DNA of 10,712 nucleotides from Synechococcales cyanobacterium PMM_0073. Its GTDB lineage: Bacteria; Cyanobacteriota; Cyanobacteriia; Elainellales; Elainellaceae. The notes beneath the pieces are model-generated. The model was not told where the DNA came from and made no database searches. It saw only the letters and a program-made list of their open reading frames with translations. How positions within the stretch are numbered: the first letter of the stretch is position 1; each line of letters begins with the position of its first letter. This document shows positions 1 to 6,698 of the stretch, piece by piece. The stretch spans positions 1-10,712 of the forward strand of contig CASBQH010000409.1 in the NCBI GenBank assembly GCA_949127695.1, in the 5' to 3' direction. A program made the position numbers and the translations under genes.

Positions 1-179
1 CATAGAAGCGGCTTGAGGACAACGCTTTTAGCATTCCCGCAGACTGCGCAGCGCAGCGCTCAATCGCCTCTGTAAAACCTCTAAGCGCAGAGATAGGGCT
101 ACAATAAAGGGCGCGGTTTGGATCGAAGCAGCAACGCTTGAAGCCGCCTTGGTGATTGCCCTTTCTTTTTTAAGTTTCT
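1..179. other. Non-coding region upstream of gltX
   Basis: No convincing gene is visible here. Frame 1 on the + strand is open from the window edge to a TAA at 73-75, so the last 24 codons of an upstream + strand gene are possible but cannot be shown. The segment around 44-60 is rich in GCGC/AGCGC palindromes. The stretch after 130 is T-rich and runs into the gltX ATG without a Shine-Dalgarno sequence. Confidence 0.5.
100..105 (+). promoter_or_regulatory. Possible -10 element for gltX
   Basis: TACAAT matches the sigma-70 -10 consensus at five of six positions and lies about 75 bp upstream of the gltX ATG. I see no good -35 hexamer at the usual spacing, so this would be a -35-independent promoter, or it may be chance. 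An AT-rich TAAAG follows directly. Inference from sequence only. Confidence 0.25.
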
Positions 180-1634
180 ATGTCTGTTCGCGTCCGAATT
201 GCCCCCAGCCCCACCGGAAAGCTGCATATTGGCACTGCCCGTACTGCCGTGTTTAACTGGCTGTTTGCGCGGCATCATGGCGGTACATTTGTGCTGCGGA
301 TTGAAGATACTGATTTAGAGCGCTCGCGGCCAGAATATACCGAAAATATTATGCAGGGCTTGAGCTGGCTGGGCTTGAGCTGGGATGAAGGCCCCTCCTA
401 CCAAACGCAGCGGCTAGCGCTCTATCAGCAAAAAGTGCAGCTGCTGCTGGATCAAGGGCTAGCCTACCGCGCCTACGATACGCCCGCCGAACTTGACGCG
501 ATGCGGGAGGCTCAAAAAGCCCAAAACCAAGCGCCGCGCTACGACAACCGCCACCGAAATCTGACGCCAGAGCAGGAAGTGGCCTATCAGGCGGAAGGCC
601 GTCAGCCCGTGGTGCGATTCAAAATTGACGACAATCGCGAAATTGCCTGGAAGGATCTCGTGCGCGATGCCGTCTCCTGGCAAGGCCGTGATTTGGGCGG
701 CGATATGGTGATTGCGCGGGCGGCAGAGGCTGATCAAATTGGCGCTCCCCTCTACAACTTTGTGGTGGTGGTGGATGATATCGACATGCAGATTAGCCAT
801 GTGATTCGCGGCGAAGACCATATTGGCAACACGCCCAAGCAGATTTTGCTCTATGAGGCGCTGGGGGCAACCGTGCCGCAGTTTGGCCATACGCCGCTCA
901 TTTTGAATCAGGCGGGTGCCAAGCTCTCGAAGCGAGATGGCGTCACGTCGATTTCTGACTTTGAGGCGATGGGCTATGTGCCAGAGGCATTGGTAAACTA
1001 CATGACACTGCTGGGCTGGTCGCCGCCTGAAGCGCTGGGCGAGCTGTTTACGCTAGCCGATGCCGCCAAGCAGTTTGACTTTGAGCGGGTAAATCGGGCG
1101 GGAGCCAAGTTTGACTGGGATAAGCTCAACTGGGTGAACAGCCAATATTTGCATCAGATGCCGCCCGCCCAGCTCACTGACTTGCTGCTGCCCTACTGGC
1201 AGGCGGCGGGCTATGCGGCAGATCTTGATCGGAGCTGGCTGGAGCAGGTATCAGCGTTGATTGCGACAGACTTAGTACGCCTAGACGAAGTGGCGACCAA
1301 AACGCGCTATTTATTTGTAGCCGATGTCGGCTTTACCGCAGCGGCGCAGGCGCAGCTCCAGCTCGAAAATGTCGGGACGGCGCTAGAAGGAGTCGCGGTG
1401 GCGCTGGAGGCCAATTCGCCGCTGAGCGCCGAGAACGTGCAGAGCGTGATTCAGGCAGGCGTGGAATCGGCCAAAGTCAAAAAAGGGCTGGTGATGAAAT
1501 CGCTCAGAGCCGCGCTGACGGGCGATCTGCAAGGGCCAGATTTGGTGCAGTCCTGGCTATTGCTGAATCAGCGCCAGATGGACTTGCCCCGGCTAAAGCA
1601 GGCGTTAGCAGTCGCAGCGGGTGGCACAGCATGA
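180..1634 (+). CDS. gltX: Glutamyl-tRNA synthetase (GluRS)
   Basis: Class I aminoacyl-tRNA synthetase that attaches glutamate to tRNA in the cytoplasm. Cyanobacterial enzymes are generally non-discriminating: they also charge tRNA-Gln, which GatCAB then amidates, and Glu-tRNA is the precursor of 5-aminolevulinate and so of chlorophyll. The 484 residues are normal bacterial GluRS length. The class I signature is [11 protein letters not shown] (residues 10-20) and the second signature is KLSKR (248-252). The catalytic core fills roughly residues 1-320, and the helical anticodon-binding region follows to the end, including AKVKKG near 431-436. The Cys-x-Cys zinc ligands seen near residues 98-100 in some bacterial GluRS are absent: Ala98 and Asp100 are found. 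The ATG is chosen because the Rossmann fold begins immediately ([11 protein letters not shown]). There is no clear Shine-Dalgarno. The stop overlaps the next gene by 4 bp (ATGA). Non-discriminating specificity is inferred from the lineage, not read from this sequence. Confidence 0.97.
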   Translation: MSVRVRIAPSPTGKLHIGTARTAVFNWLFARHHGGTFVLRIEDTDLERSRPEYTENIMQGLSWLGLSWDEGPSYQTQRLALYQQKVQLLLDQGLAYRAYDTPAELDAMREAQKAQNQAPRYDNRHRNLTPEQEVAYQAEGRQPVVRFKIDDNREIAWKDLVRDAVSWQGRDLGGDMVIARAAEADQIGAPLYNFVVVVDDIDMQISHVIRGEDHIGNTPKQILLYEALGATVPQFGHTPLILNQAGAKLSKRDGVTSISDFEAMGYVPEALVNYMTLLGWSPPEALGELFTLADAAKQFDFERVNRAGAKFDWDKLNWVNSQYLHQMPPAQLTDLLLPYWQAAGYAADLDRSWLEQVSALIATDLVRLDEVATKTRYLFVADVGFTAAAQAQLQLENVGTALEGVAVALEANSPLSAENVQSVIQAGVESAKVKKGLVMKSLRAALTGDLQGPDLVQSWLLLNQRQMDLPRLKQALAVAAGGTA

Positions 1635-2203
1635 TTACATCTCGACTTTGGCGGCAAATCGCTCAGCCGATCTTAGCTGCTGCTCTGCTCGGCTCCGCGC
1701 TACCCGCAATTGCCCAGACCTCGCTGCCGCTGGAGCCTAGCCCTACGCCAAACTCCATCCCCAGCCTGCCCAGCCCAACCTCGCCCGCTAGCGGCTTTGA
1801 GGGCAATCCTGCCACTATTTTTGAAAATATCACCCTGACGCCCAAGACTGGCTCCCAGCCCGAAACCCTGCGCGGCATCAGCGGCGGCACTGAAGCAGCC
1901 AGCGACCTGGCCGGACGCTCCGATACTGCCACCGGCCCTTGCAGTGGCTTTGTCGATCAGCCGCCCGATCACCGGATTTTTCTGACCCAATATTTTGACT
2001 TTCTCAGCCTGCAAGTCCAAAGCTCAGACGACACGACTTTGGTGGTGCGCGGGCCTGGCGGCATCTGGTGCAATGACAACTATTCTGGCAAAAACCCCGG
2101 CATGGCCGGCCAGTGGTTCTCAGGTGTCTATGAAGTTTGGGTCGGATCGCCCAGCGAGAATGCCTTTTATCCCTATGTGATCCGGCTCAGCGAGCAGCAG
2201 TAG
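1631..2203 (+). CDS. Secreted conserved protein of unknown function
   Basis: A 190-residue protein with a typical Sec signal peptide: basic MITSRLWRQ, a hydrophobic Ala/Leu core (about residues 11-26) and a probable cleavage site AIA|Q after residue 28. A Pro/Ser-rich linker (about 31-56) follows. A folded C-terminal domain (about 102-188) contains the pattern [29 protein letters not shown] and WCNDN. It resembles a beta-rich exported domain common in cyanobacteria, somewhat like bacterial pre-peptidase C-terminal (PPC) domains. Two cysteines in the mature part (Cys104 and Cys147) could form a disulfide in the periplasm. The start codon overlaps the gltX stop (ATGA), which suggests translational coupling. 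No catalytic motif is visible and I assign no function. The stop codon lies inside a perfect 12-bp tandem repeat. Confidence 0.85.
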   Translation: MITSRLWRQIAQPILAAALLGSALPAIAQTSLPLEPSPTPNSIPSLPSPTSPASGFEGNPATIFENITLTPKTGSQPETLRGISGGTEAASDLAGRSDTATGPCSGFVDQPPDHRIFLTQYFDFLSLQVQSSDDTTLVVRGPGGIWCNDNYSGKNPGMAGQWFSGVYEVWVGSPSENAFYPYVIRLSEQQ

Positions 2204-2220
2204 CCATCGCAGTAGCCATC
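2197..2220 (+). repeat. Perfect 12-bp tandem repeat over a stop codon
   Basis: GCAGTAGCCATC occurs twice head to tail (2197-2208 and 2209-2220). The first copy contains the TAG stop of the secreted protein gene. Because the unit is a multiple of three, the second copy supplies another in-frame TAG at 2213-2215. A recent slippage duplication is the simplest explanation. Confidence 0.9.
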
Positions 2221-2233
2221 TAAGATAAGCAAT

Positions 2234-2626
2234 ATGAACCAGCCGCCCCTGCCCGAATTTCTCAGCCGCGAAGAGGTGGCCGAAGTCGATGCCGGCCTGC
2301 TCAGCGCGCAGGACAAATTCTTGACCCGGATCACGCTGTACTCGCTGCGGGTGCTACAGCAAATTGCCGAGGCCGAACAGCAGTCGGTTCACGCCATCAC
2401 CGATCAGCAGATCGCGACTTGGATTGAGCAAGATCCGGCCTTGCAGCAAGCTCTCACCACCGACGCTTCGTTTGAGCAGTTTTTTATTCGGCTGGTGCTC
2501 GCTTCGCTCCAGCCGCTGCGTCAAGCTGCCGCCGATCTCGATCTGCCAATTGAAGCCCTGACCAATCGCCAGCTGGTGGGCTGGTTTGAGGCTCAGGCCA
2601 AGCAGCGGTTGAATTCAAACTCCTAA
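2234..2626 (+). CDS. Small helical protein of unknown function
   Basis: A 130-residue soluble protein with no signal peptide, no membrane segment and no cysteine. It is rich in Leu, Gln, Ala and Glu and appears almost entirely alpha-helical. I recognise no characterised domain. Two segments look related: ITDQQIATWIEQDPALQQAL (about residues 55-74) and LTNRQLVGWFEAQAKQRL (about 109-126). Both have a T-x-x-Q(I/L)-x-x-W core, which suggests an internal duplication or two equivalent helical units. The gene starts 30 bp after the secreted protein gene, with continuous coding character and similar codon use, so it is probably the last gene of the gltX transcription unit. No strong Shine-Dalgarno precedes the ATG. 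It ends 16 bp before the 3' end of the convergent sigma-like gene. Confidence 0.75.
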   Translation: MNQPPLPEFLSREEVAEVDAGLLSAQDKFLTRITLYSLRVLQQIAEAEQQSVHAITDQQIATWIEQDPALQQALTTDASFEQFFIRLVLASLQPLRQAAADLDLPIEALTNRQLVGWFEAQAKQRLNSNS

Positions 2627-2641
2627 GCCAAAGCCAAAGCC
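2627..2641. repeat. Short GCCAAA repeat between convergent genes
   Basis: The 16-bp gap between the stops of the 130-residue protein and the sigma-like gene holds two and a half copies of GCCAAA. No inverted repeat or T-run is present, so this junction has no visible intrinsic terminator. Confidence 0.6.
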
Positions 2642-2642
2642 T

Positions 2643-3329
2643 CTAAGCTTCAAACACCGGCTCTAGCGGATTCAGCCGGAAAATATCTTCTAGCTCAGCT
2701 CGCTCTTGGCTGAGCTGCCGACTGCGCTTGAGATAGATTTCGCAGATATCTTCAGGCAGCGCTAGCTCCAGCAGCTGATAGCCCTCTTCTAGCTCTTGCC
2801 GCACCTGATGGGCTGAAATCATTTCGCCTTCGGCTTGCAGGTAAGCCGCAATCCGCGACTCGCTCCAGTGAAACGTCTGCGCCATTAGTACCATTAGCCG
2901 CTGGCGGGGTGTGAGACTATCTAGCGCCTGCTCCATAAAGCACCAGAGCGGCGGCGTGGCTGACTGGAGCGAGTAGTTGATCTCCTCAACCGCAGGCAGC
3001 TCCACCCGATTAATACAGAGGGCTGTCACCTGAATCAGCCAGTTTTGCAGCGAGAAATTTTGGGCAAGCTGCTGGCTGATATCAATGCCGCCTAGCTCGT
3101 AAAACAAATGCCGCCAAGTGATTGCAAACAGATAGTGAGTCTGAGCAGGCGAGCGCACCGAATGCTGAATCAGCGAATAGACAATTGGGCTATAGCGGCA
3201 GAAAATTGCCAGAAAATACTTGCCGTCTTCGGGATGGCGCTGAAACAGCGTCAGCAGCTCACAGTCACTGTGATGATGCAGAGCCTGCACCTGGCTGTGG
3301 TTGCATTCGGGGAAAGCGGGGATTTGCAT
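2643..3329 (-). CDS. Sigma-70-like protein, possibly degenerate
   Basis: A 228-residue soluble protein organised like a small group 4 (ECF-type) sigma factor. Residues 21-80 (SDCELLTLFQRH, then YFLAIFCRYSPIVYSLIQHS) resemble region 2, the part that binds core polymerase and the -10 element. Residues 134-190 resemble region 4: LDSLTPRQRLMVLMAQTFHW, a helix-turn-helix-like SESRIAAYLQ, and HQVRQELEEGYQLLELAL. The helix-turn-helix is less regular than in classical ECF factors, and the basic residues expected in region 2.4 are not obvious. It could be a true sigma factor, an anti-sigma-like partner, or a degenerate homologue that no longer binds promoters. The C-terminal 30 residues are charged. 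Five Cys residues are scattered through the protein. The ATG at 3329 has no clear Shine-Dalgarno. The gene diverges from chlI and converges with the gltX unit. Confidence is high for a real gene, moderate for sigma homology. Confidence 0.7.
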   Translation of the reverse strand: MQIPAFPECNHSQVQALHHHSDCELLTLFQRHPEDGKYFLAIFCRYSPIVYSLIQHSVRSPAQTHYLFAITWRHLFYELGGIDISQQLAQNFSLQNWLIQVTALCINRVELPAVEEINYSLQSATPPLWCFMEQALDSLTPRQRLMVLMAQTFHWSESRIAAYLQAEGEMISAHQVRQELEEGYQLLELALPEDICEIYLKRSRQLSQERAELEDIFRLNPLEPVFEA

Positions 3330-3556
3330 AGTGCCAGTGAAGCGAAAGACCAGAGCCTGCCGCTAGAATCGGGCGCGACAGACTAGCTTCAAATCATACT
3401 TAAAAAATCAAAAACCGCCAGTTAATTTGCCAGTTATTTCTCAGCCGATTCGTTTCAGGCCGTCGCAGCTCTGTGTCAGAATAGATAACGGCGCAAAAGC
3501 CGCAAAAAGCCACAGCCCAGCGCTCTGCTAATTTGATGACTCTCGCAGGTTAAATC
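3330..3556. promoter_or_regulatory. Divergent control region, sigma-like gene / chlI
   Basis: This 227-bp gap separates the starts of the sigma-like gene (minus) and chlI (plus) and must hold both promoters unless transcripts start inside genes. Its middle (about 3390-3440) is A/T-rich compared with the flanking coding DNA. A weak + strand promoter candidate is TTCAGG at 3454-3459 with CAGAAT at 3477-3482, 17 bp apart. A four-base-pair CGGC/GCCG hairpin sits near 3489-3502. A spaced direct repeat at 3417-3436 is listed separately. None of these sites is certain. Confidence 0.45.
3417..3436 (+). repeat. 8-bp direct repeat, 12-bp period; possible operator
   Basis: GCCAGTTA occurs at 3417-3424 and again at 3429-3436, separated by ATTT and followed by TTTC. 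The period of 12 bp is close to one helical turn. It lies between the sigma-like gene and chlI. It faintly recalls the HLR1 sites bound by RpaB (paired GTTACAWW with 10-bp period), but neither the core nor the spacing fits that consensus. A binding role is inference. Confidence 0.35.
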
Positions 3557-4621
3557 GTGATTACAGCTCCCAAAATTTCTACCCGCCGCGCCGTCTTTCC
3601 GTTCACAGCCATTGTCGGCCAAGAGGAAATGAAGCTGGCGCTCTTGCTCAACGTGATCGATCCCAAAATCGGCGGTGTGATGATTATGGGCGATCGGGGC
3701 ACGGGCAAATCTACCACCATTCGCGCCCTGGCCGACGTGCTGCCCGAAATTGAAGTGGCCGCAGGCGATCCGTTTAACAGCCACCCCACTGACGTGAGCC
3801 TGATGAGCGACGCGCTGAAGCTGCAATTGGAGGCGGGCGAGGTGATTCAGACCGTGCCCAAAAAAGTCGCGATGATCGATCTGCCGCTGGGCGCGACTGA
3901 GGATCGCGTCTGCGGCACGATTGATATTGAAAAAGCGCTGTCAGAGGGCGTTAAAGCCTTTGAACCCGGCCTGCTGGCTCAGGCCAATCGCGGCATTCTC
4001 TATGTCGATGAAGTCAACCTGCTAGATGATCACCTGGTTGACGTGCTGCTAGACTCGGCGGCTTCAGGCTGGAACACAGTCGAGCGCGAGGGCATTTCCA
4101 TCCGCCATCCGGCGCGCTTTGTGCTGGTGGGATCGGGCAACCCAGAAGAAGGCGAACTACGCCCGCAGCTGTTGGATCGCTTTGGCCTCCATGCCGAAAT
4201 TCGCACGGTGAAGGAGCCAGCCCTGAGGGTGGAAATTGTCGAGCAGCGCTCTGAGTTTGACCAAGATCCAGAGCCGTTTTTGGCCAAATGTAGCGACCAG
4301 CAAGACGCCCTCCAGCAGCGGCTGATCAACGCCCAAGCTCTACTCAAATCAGTCAAAATTGACGCTGATCTGAAGCTAAAAATTTCCCAAGTCTGCGCCG
4401 ATCTCGACGTAGATGGTCTGCGCGGCGATATTGTCACCAACCGCACCGCCAAAGCCCTGGCTGCCTACGAAGGCCGCACTGAAGTCACCGTCGAGGATAT
4501 CCGGCGCGTGGTCGTGATGGCGCTCAGACATCGCCTTCGCAAAGACCCGCTAGAATCAATTGACTCAGGCTATAAGGTGGGTAAAGCGTTTGACCAGGTG
4601 TTTGGCATCGCTGAGAGTTAG
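3557..4621 (+). CDS. chlI: Magnesium chelatase ATPase subunit I (ChlI)
   Basis: AAA+ ATPase subunit of Mg-chelatase. With ChlD it forms the motor that drives ChlH to insert Mg2+ into protoporphyrin IX, the first committed step of chlorophyll synthesis. The 354 residues are the usual length, and the sequence is strongly ChlI-like throughout. Walker A is GDRGTGKS (residues 45-52), Walker B is ILYVDEVN (147-154), and the sensor 1 region is [10 protein letters not shown] (191-200). The presumed arginine finger is Arg208 in LLDRFG, and the C-terminal helical domain carries [13 protein letters not shown] (284-296). The typical ChlI tail [11 protein letters not shown] is present (328-338). Translation starts at GTG 3557, because an in-frame TAA lies at 3551-3553 and the next Met would remove conserved sequence. 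AGG at 3547-3549 may be the ribosome-binding site. No chlD or chlH is present in the window. The gene's 3' end is 11 bp from the convergent kinase gene. Confidence 0.98.
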   Translation: MITAPKISTRRAVFPFTAIVGQEEMKLALLLNVIDPKIGGVMIMGDRGTGKSTTIRALADVLPEIEVAAGDPFNSHPTDVSLMSDALKLQLEAGEVIQTVPKKVAMIDLPLGATEDRVCGTIDIEKALSEGVKAFEPGLLAQANRGILYVDEVNLLDDHLVDVLLDSAASGWNTVEREGISIRHPARFVLVGSGNPEEGELRPQLLDRFGLHAEIRTVKEPALRVEIVEQRSEFDQDPEPFLAKCSDQQDALQQRLINAQALLKSVKIDADLKLKISQVCADLDVDGLRGDIVTNRTAKALAAYEGRTEVTVEDIRRVVVMALRHRLRKDPLESIDSGYKVGKAFDQVFGIAES

Positions 4622-4632
4622 CTCCAGCTGCA

Positions 4633-6111
4633 TTAATTCTGGTTCAAAGGTTGGCGTTCTTGCCTTTCGCGGCGCATCCAGTTGGGCAGCACTCGCTCAC
4701 GCTGCTTTTGCCGCTCAGCAGCACTGGGCGAAGCGACGGGCGACGGGCTGGGACTCGGCTGAGGCTGAGGTCTGGGCGCTTGCGGCGGCAGACTGTCAAT
4801 GGCACTAGGCGGCTCTGACTGCGGCGGCGCTTCTTCAACCGGAGTCTCAACGACGGGTGGCTCCTCCAATGCCTCTGATCCAGAGCTGGGGGTTGGGCTA
4901 GGACTGGGCAACGGCTCCGCTTCCGGCGTTTCGATCAGCTCCGGTTCAGGCTGAGCTTCTGGTTTGGCTGGAGATAGCACTGAGCGCACCGCCAGCACCG
5001 CCAGCACCGTCACCGCGCCAATAGCCAATAGCCCTAGCAATAATAGGCCGCCCCGCCAGCGCTTTTGATAGGTTGGCGGTGGAGCCGTTGGCGCAGAGCT
5101 AATATCAGGCTGAACAAGCGCTGGGCTTAGTGCTTTCTGGTTTGCTTTTGGGCGTGATCTGCGGCCAGACTGCCCCCGCTTGCCTGTTTGCCCCGTAGCT
5201 CGGAAGCGGGTTTTGAGGCGCGGACTCACCGCCAGCGTCGCGGCAGTCACCGGATTGGCGCTAGGCCGTCCCGAATGGCGACCAGTTTGCCAAACCAGCG
5301 GTTCTCCCGGCAGCAGCGCCACCCATTCGGCGATTGTATTGGGGCGATACTGTGCCTCTACCGCCATGCCGCGCATTACGGCCTGATTTACCGCCGCGCT
5401 CAGCTCAGGTCGCAGATCGCGCGGGGCAGGCATCGGACGACGTTCGCGCAAAATGGAGGCGACTGGCACCTGTGCGGTGAGGATGGCATAGAGCGTGGCG
5501 GCCAATCCATAGACATCGGTGGCAGGGCTGCGCCGCTCCTGCATCACATATTGCTCAATCGGCGCATAGCCTTCTGAAATTAGGCTGGTGTGGGTCTGAG
5601 TTTTGCCGTCGGTAAACTCGCGGGCAATGCCAAAGTCGATCAAAATCACTTCTTCTGTGCCCTGCCGCAGGATGATGTTCTGCGGCTTGATATCCCGATG
5701 CAGCAGGCCATTGGCATGAACCAGCTCCAGCGCTGCGCCAATCTGCTGCATGTAATAAATCGCCGTCGCTTCTGGCAGCGGGCGATCTGGAAAGACCATT
5801 TGCTCTAGCGTCTGGCCTGGAACATAGTCCATCACCAGATAGGGCAGATTCTCTTCTTCAAAAAAATCGTTGACCCGAACAATATTGGGATGCACGCAGA
5901 GCGCCAGCCGCCGCGCCTCATCCTGAAACTGCCGCTCCATTTTGGCAAACTGTGGATGATTCTGATTCAGCAGATTCAGCGTTTTAATCACCACTGTCTG
6001 GTGCAGCAGATGATGCGTCGCCTTAAACGTGACGCCAAAACCGCCCTGCCCCAGCAGCTCATCCAGCGTATATTTGCCGCCCTGCAAGGTTTTACCGATC
6101 AGCGTATTCAT
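4633..6111 (-). CDS. Transmembrane serine/threonine protein kinase
   Basis: Hanks-type protein kinase of 492 residues, counted from ATG 6111. A TTG at 6126 would add five residues but has no Shine-Dalgarno. The kinase domain spans about residues 14-265 and all key residues are present: glycine loop GQGGFGV (21-27), ATP lysine Lys43 (VVIKTL), helix C Glu65, catalytic loop HRDIKPQN (138-145), DFG (159-161), and activation segment [10 protein letters not shown] (179-188), a form common in cyanobacterial kinases. HRD makes it an RD kinase, so activation-loop phosphorylation is likely. A basic juxtamembrane stretch (about 300-325) precedes one membrane helix (about 355-377). A Pro/Ser/Glu low-complexity region (380-465) follows, then a basic tail. 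Topology would place the kinase inside and the tail in the periplasm. No PASTA, WD40 or other sensor domain is visible. It is probably last in a minus-strand unit with the membrane protein and HerA genes. Confidence 0.95.
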   Translation of the reverse strand: MNTLIGKTLQGGKYTLDELLGQGGFGVTFKATHHLLHQTVVIKTLNLLNQNHPQFAKMERQFQDEARRLALCVHPNIVRVNDFFEEENLPYLVMDYVPGQTLEQMVFPDRPLPEATAIYYMQQIGAALELVHANGLLHRDIKPQNIILRQGTEEVILIDFGIAREFTDGKTQTHTSLISEGYAPIEQYVMQERRSPATDVYGLAATLYAILTAQVPVASILRERRPMPAPRDLRPELSAAVNQAVMRGMAVEAQYRPNTIAEWVALLPGEPLVWQTGRHSGRPSANPVTAATLAVSPRLKTRFRATGQTGKRGQSGRRSRPKANQKALSPALVQPDISSAPTAPPPTYQKRWRGGLLLLGLLAIGAVTVLAVLAVRSVLSPAKPEAQPEPELIETPEAEPLPSPSPTPSSGSEALEEPPVVETPVEEAPPQSEPPSAIDSLPPQAPRPQPQPSPSPSPVASPSAAERQKQRERVLPNWMRRERQERQPLNQN

Positions 6112-6211
6112 GCGCCTGCTCAACAACTGGGCTGATTCTGAGTCGAGAACTCTATCTAGAATAAGCCAATCTTTGCGGCAAAGGGGTTAGCTTGGGACAG
6201 CTCTGCTAATG

Positions 6212-6625
6212 TCAGCGCCAGTAGGGCTTGCCCTTTAAGAAAATCCCCAGCATTGCGCCAATTAGCGTGGAATAGGAGGGATTGAGCAAAATGGTCGGCA
6301 AGGGCAGCAGACTTCTGACGACCACTGCTAAGAAGAGGCAGAGCAGCAGCGCCCACAGAACGCCCGTGCTAATCATGAGCTGCGGATAGAGAATTTCGAG
6401 AAATATGAGAGCCAGCGCCCCCAAGCCGACGGCGGCGGCAAGACCCACAACAATCCCCAGCGGCGGTGTAAACAGCAGCGTCAAAGCTCGGCCAATCAAA
6501 TCGACATAGATTAAGCCCAAGCGCAGCAGCAGATCAATCACCGATGCCCAAAACAGCGTCAGCAGCGACACCCAAAATAGGGCTGTCCAGGGAATCTGCT
6601 TGAGGCGGCGCAGCGGGTTGTTCAT
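6212..6625 (-). CDS. Small integral membrane protein, unknown function
   Basis: A 137-residue, very hydrophobic protein. I count about four membrane segments: residues 13-35, 46-75 (long, broken by PPLG at 54-57), 85-107 and 117-131. The N-terminus is basic (NNPLRRLKQ), which favours a cytoplasmic start. The ending KGKPYWR is also basic, so both ends may be inside. I see no catalytic or transporter signature and assign no function. It lies 73 bp downstream of the HerA-type gene and 100 bp upstream of the kinase gene on the same strand, so co-transcription is plausible. The ATG at 6625 has no Shine-Dalgarno. Confidence 0.75.
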   Translation of the reverse strand: MNNPLRRLKQIPWTALFWVSLLTLFWASVIDLLLRLGLIYVDLIGRALTLLFTPPLGIVVGLAAAVGLGALALIFLEILYPQLMISTGVLWALLLCLFLAVVVRSLLPLPTILLNPSYSTLIGAMLGIFLKGKPYWR

Positions 6626-6648
6626 GCAGAAAGATTCAAAATAGCTAG

Positions 6649-6667
6649 ACCTGATTCTAGCTCAGGT
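6649..6667 (-). other. Small inverted repeat between HerA and membrane protein genes
   Basis: ACCTGA and TCAGGT form a perfect 6-bp stem around a 7-nt loop in the 73-bp gap. No T-run follows on the minus strand, so it is not a standard intrinsic terminator. It could be a weak RNA processing site or a protein-binding palindrome, or chance. Confidence 0.3.
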
Positions 6668-6698
6668 TGCTGACTGACTGCGCTTTGGATTGCTCCAG

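Noticed and set aside
1..75. C-terminal end of an upstream + strand gene, or start of a divergent minus-strand gene at 34
   Set aside because: Only 24 and 11 codons respectively are available and neither shows recognisable sequence.
459..890. 143-codon ORF antisense to gltX
   Set aside because: It is His- and Val-rich in the way expected from the complement of a conserved gene. gltX fully explains the region.
4613..4645. Bidirectional terminator between chlI and the kinase gene
   Set aside because: Only a CCAG/CTGG four-base stem with an 11-nt loop is visible, with no T-run on either side.
6156..6356. 66-codon minus-strand ORF next to the membrane protein gene
   Set aside because: It mostly overlaps the 3' part of the membrane protein gene in another frame and has no domain or start signal.
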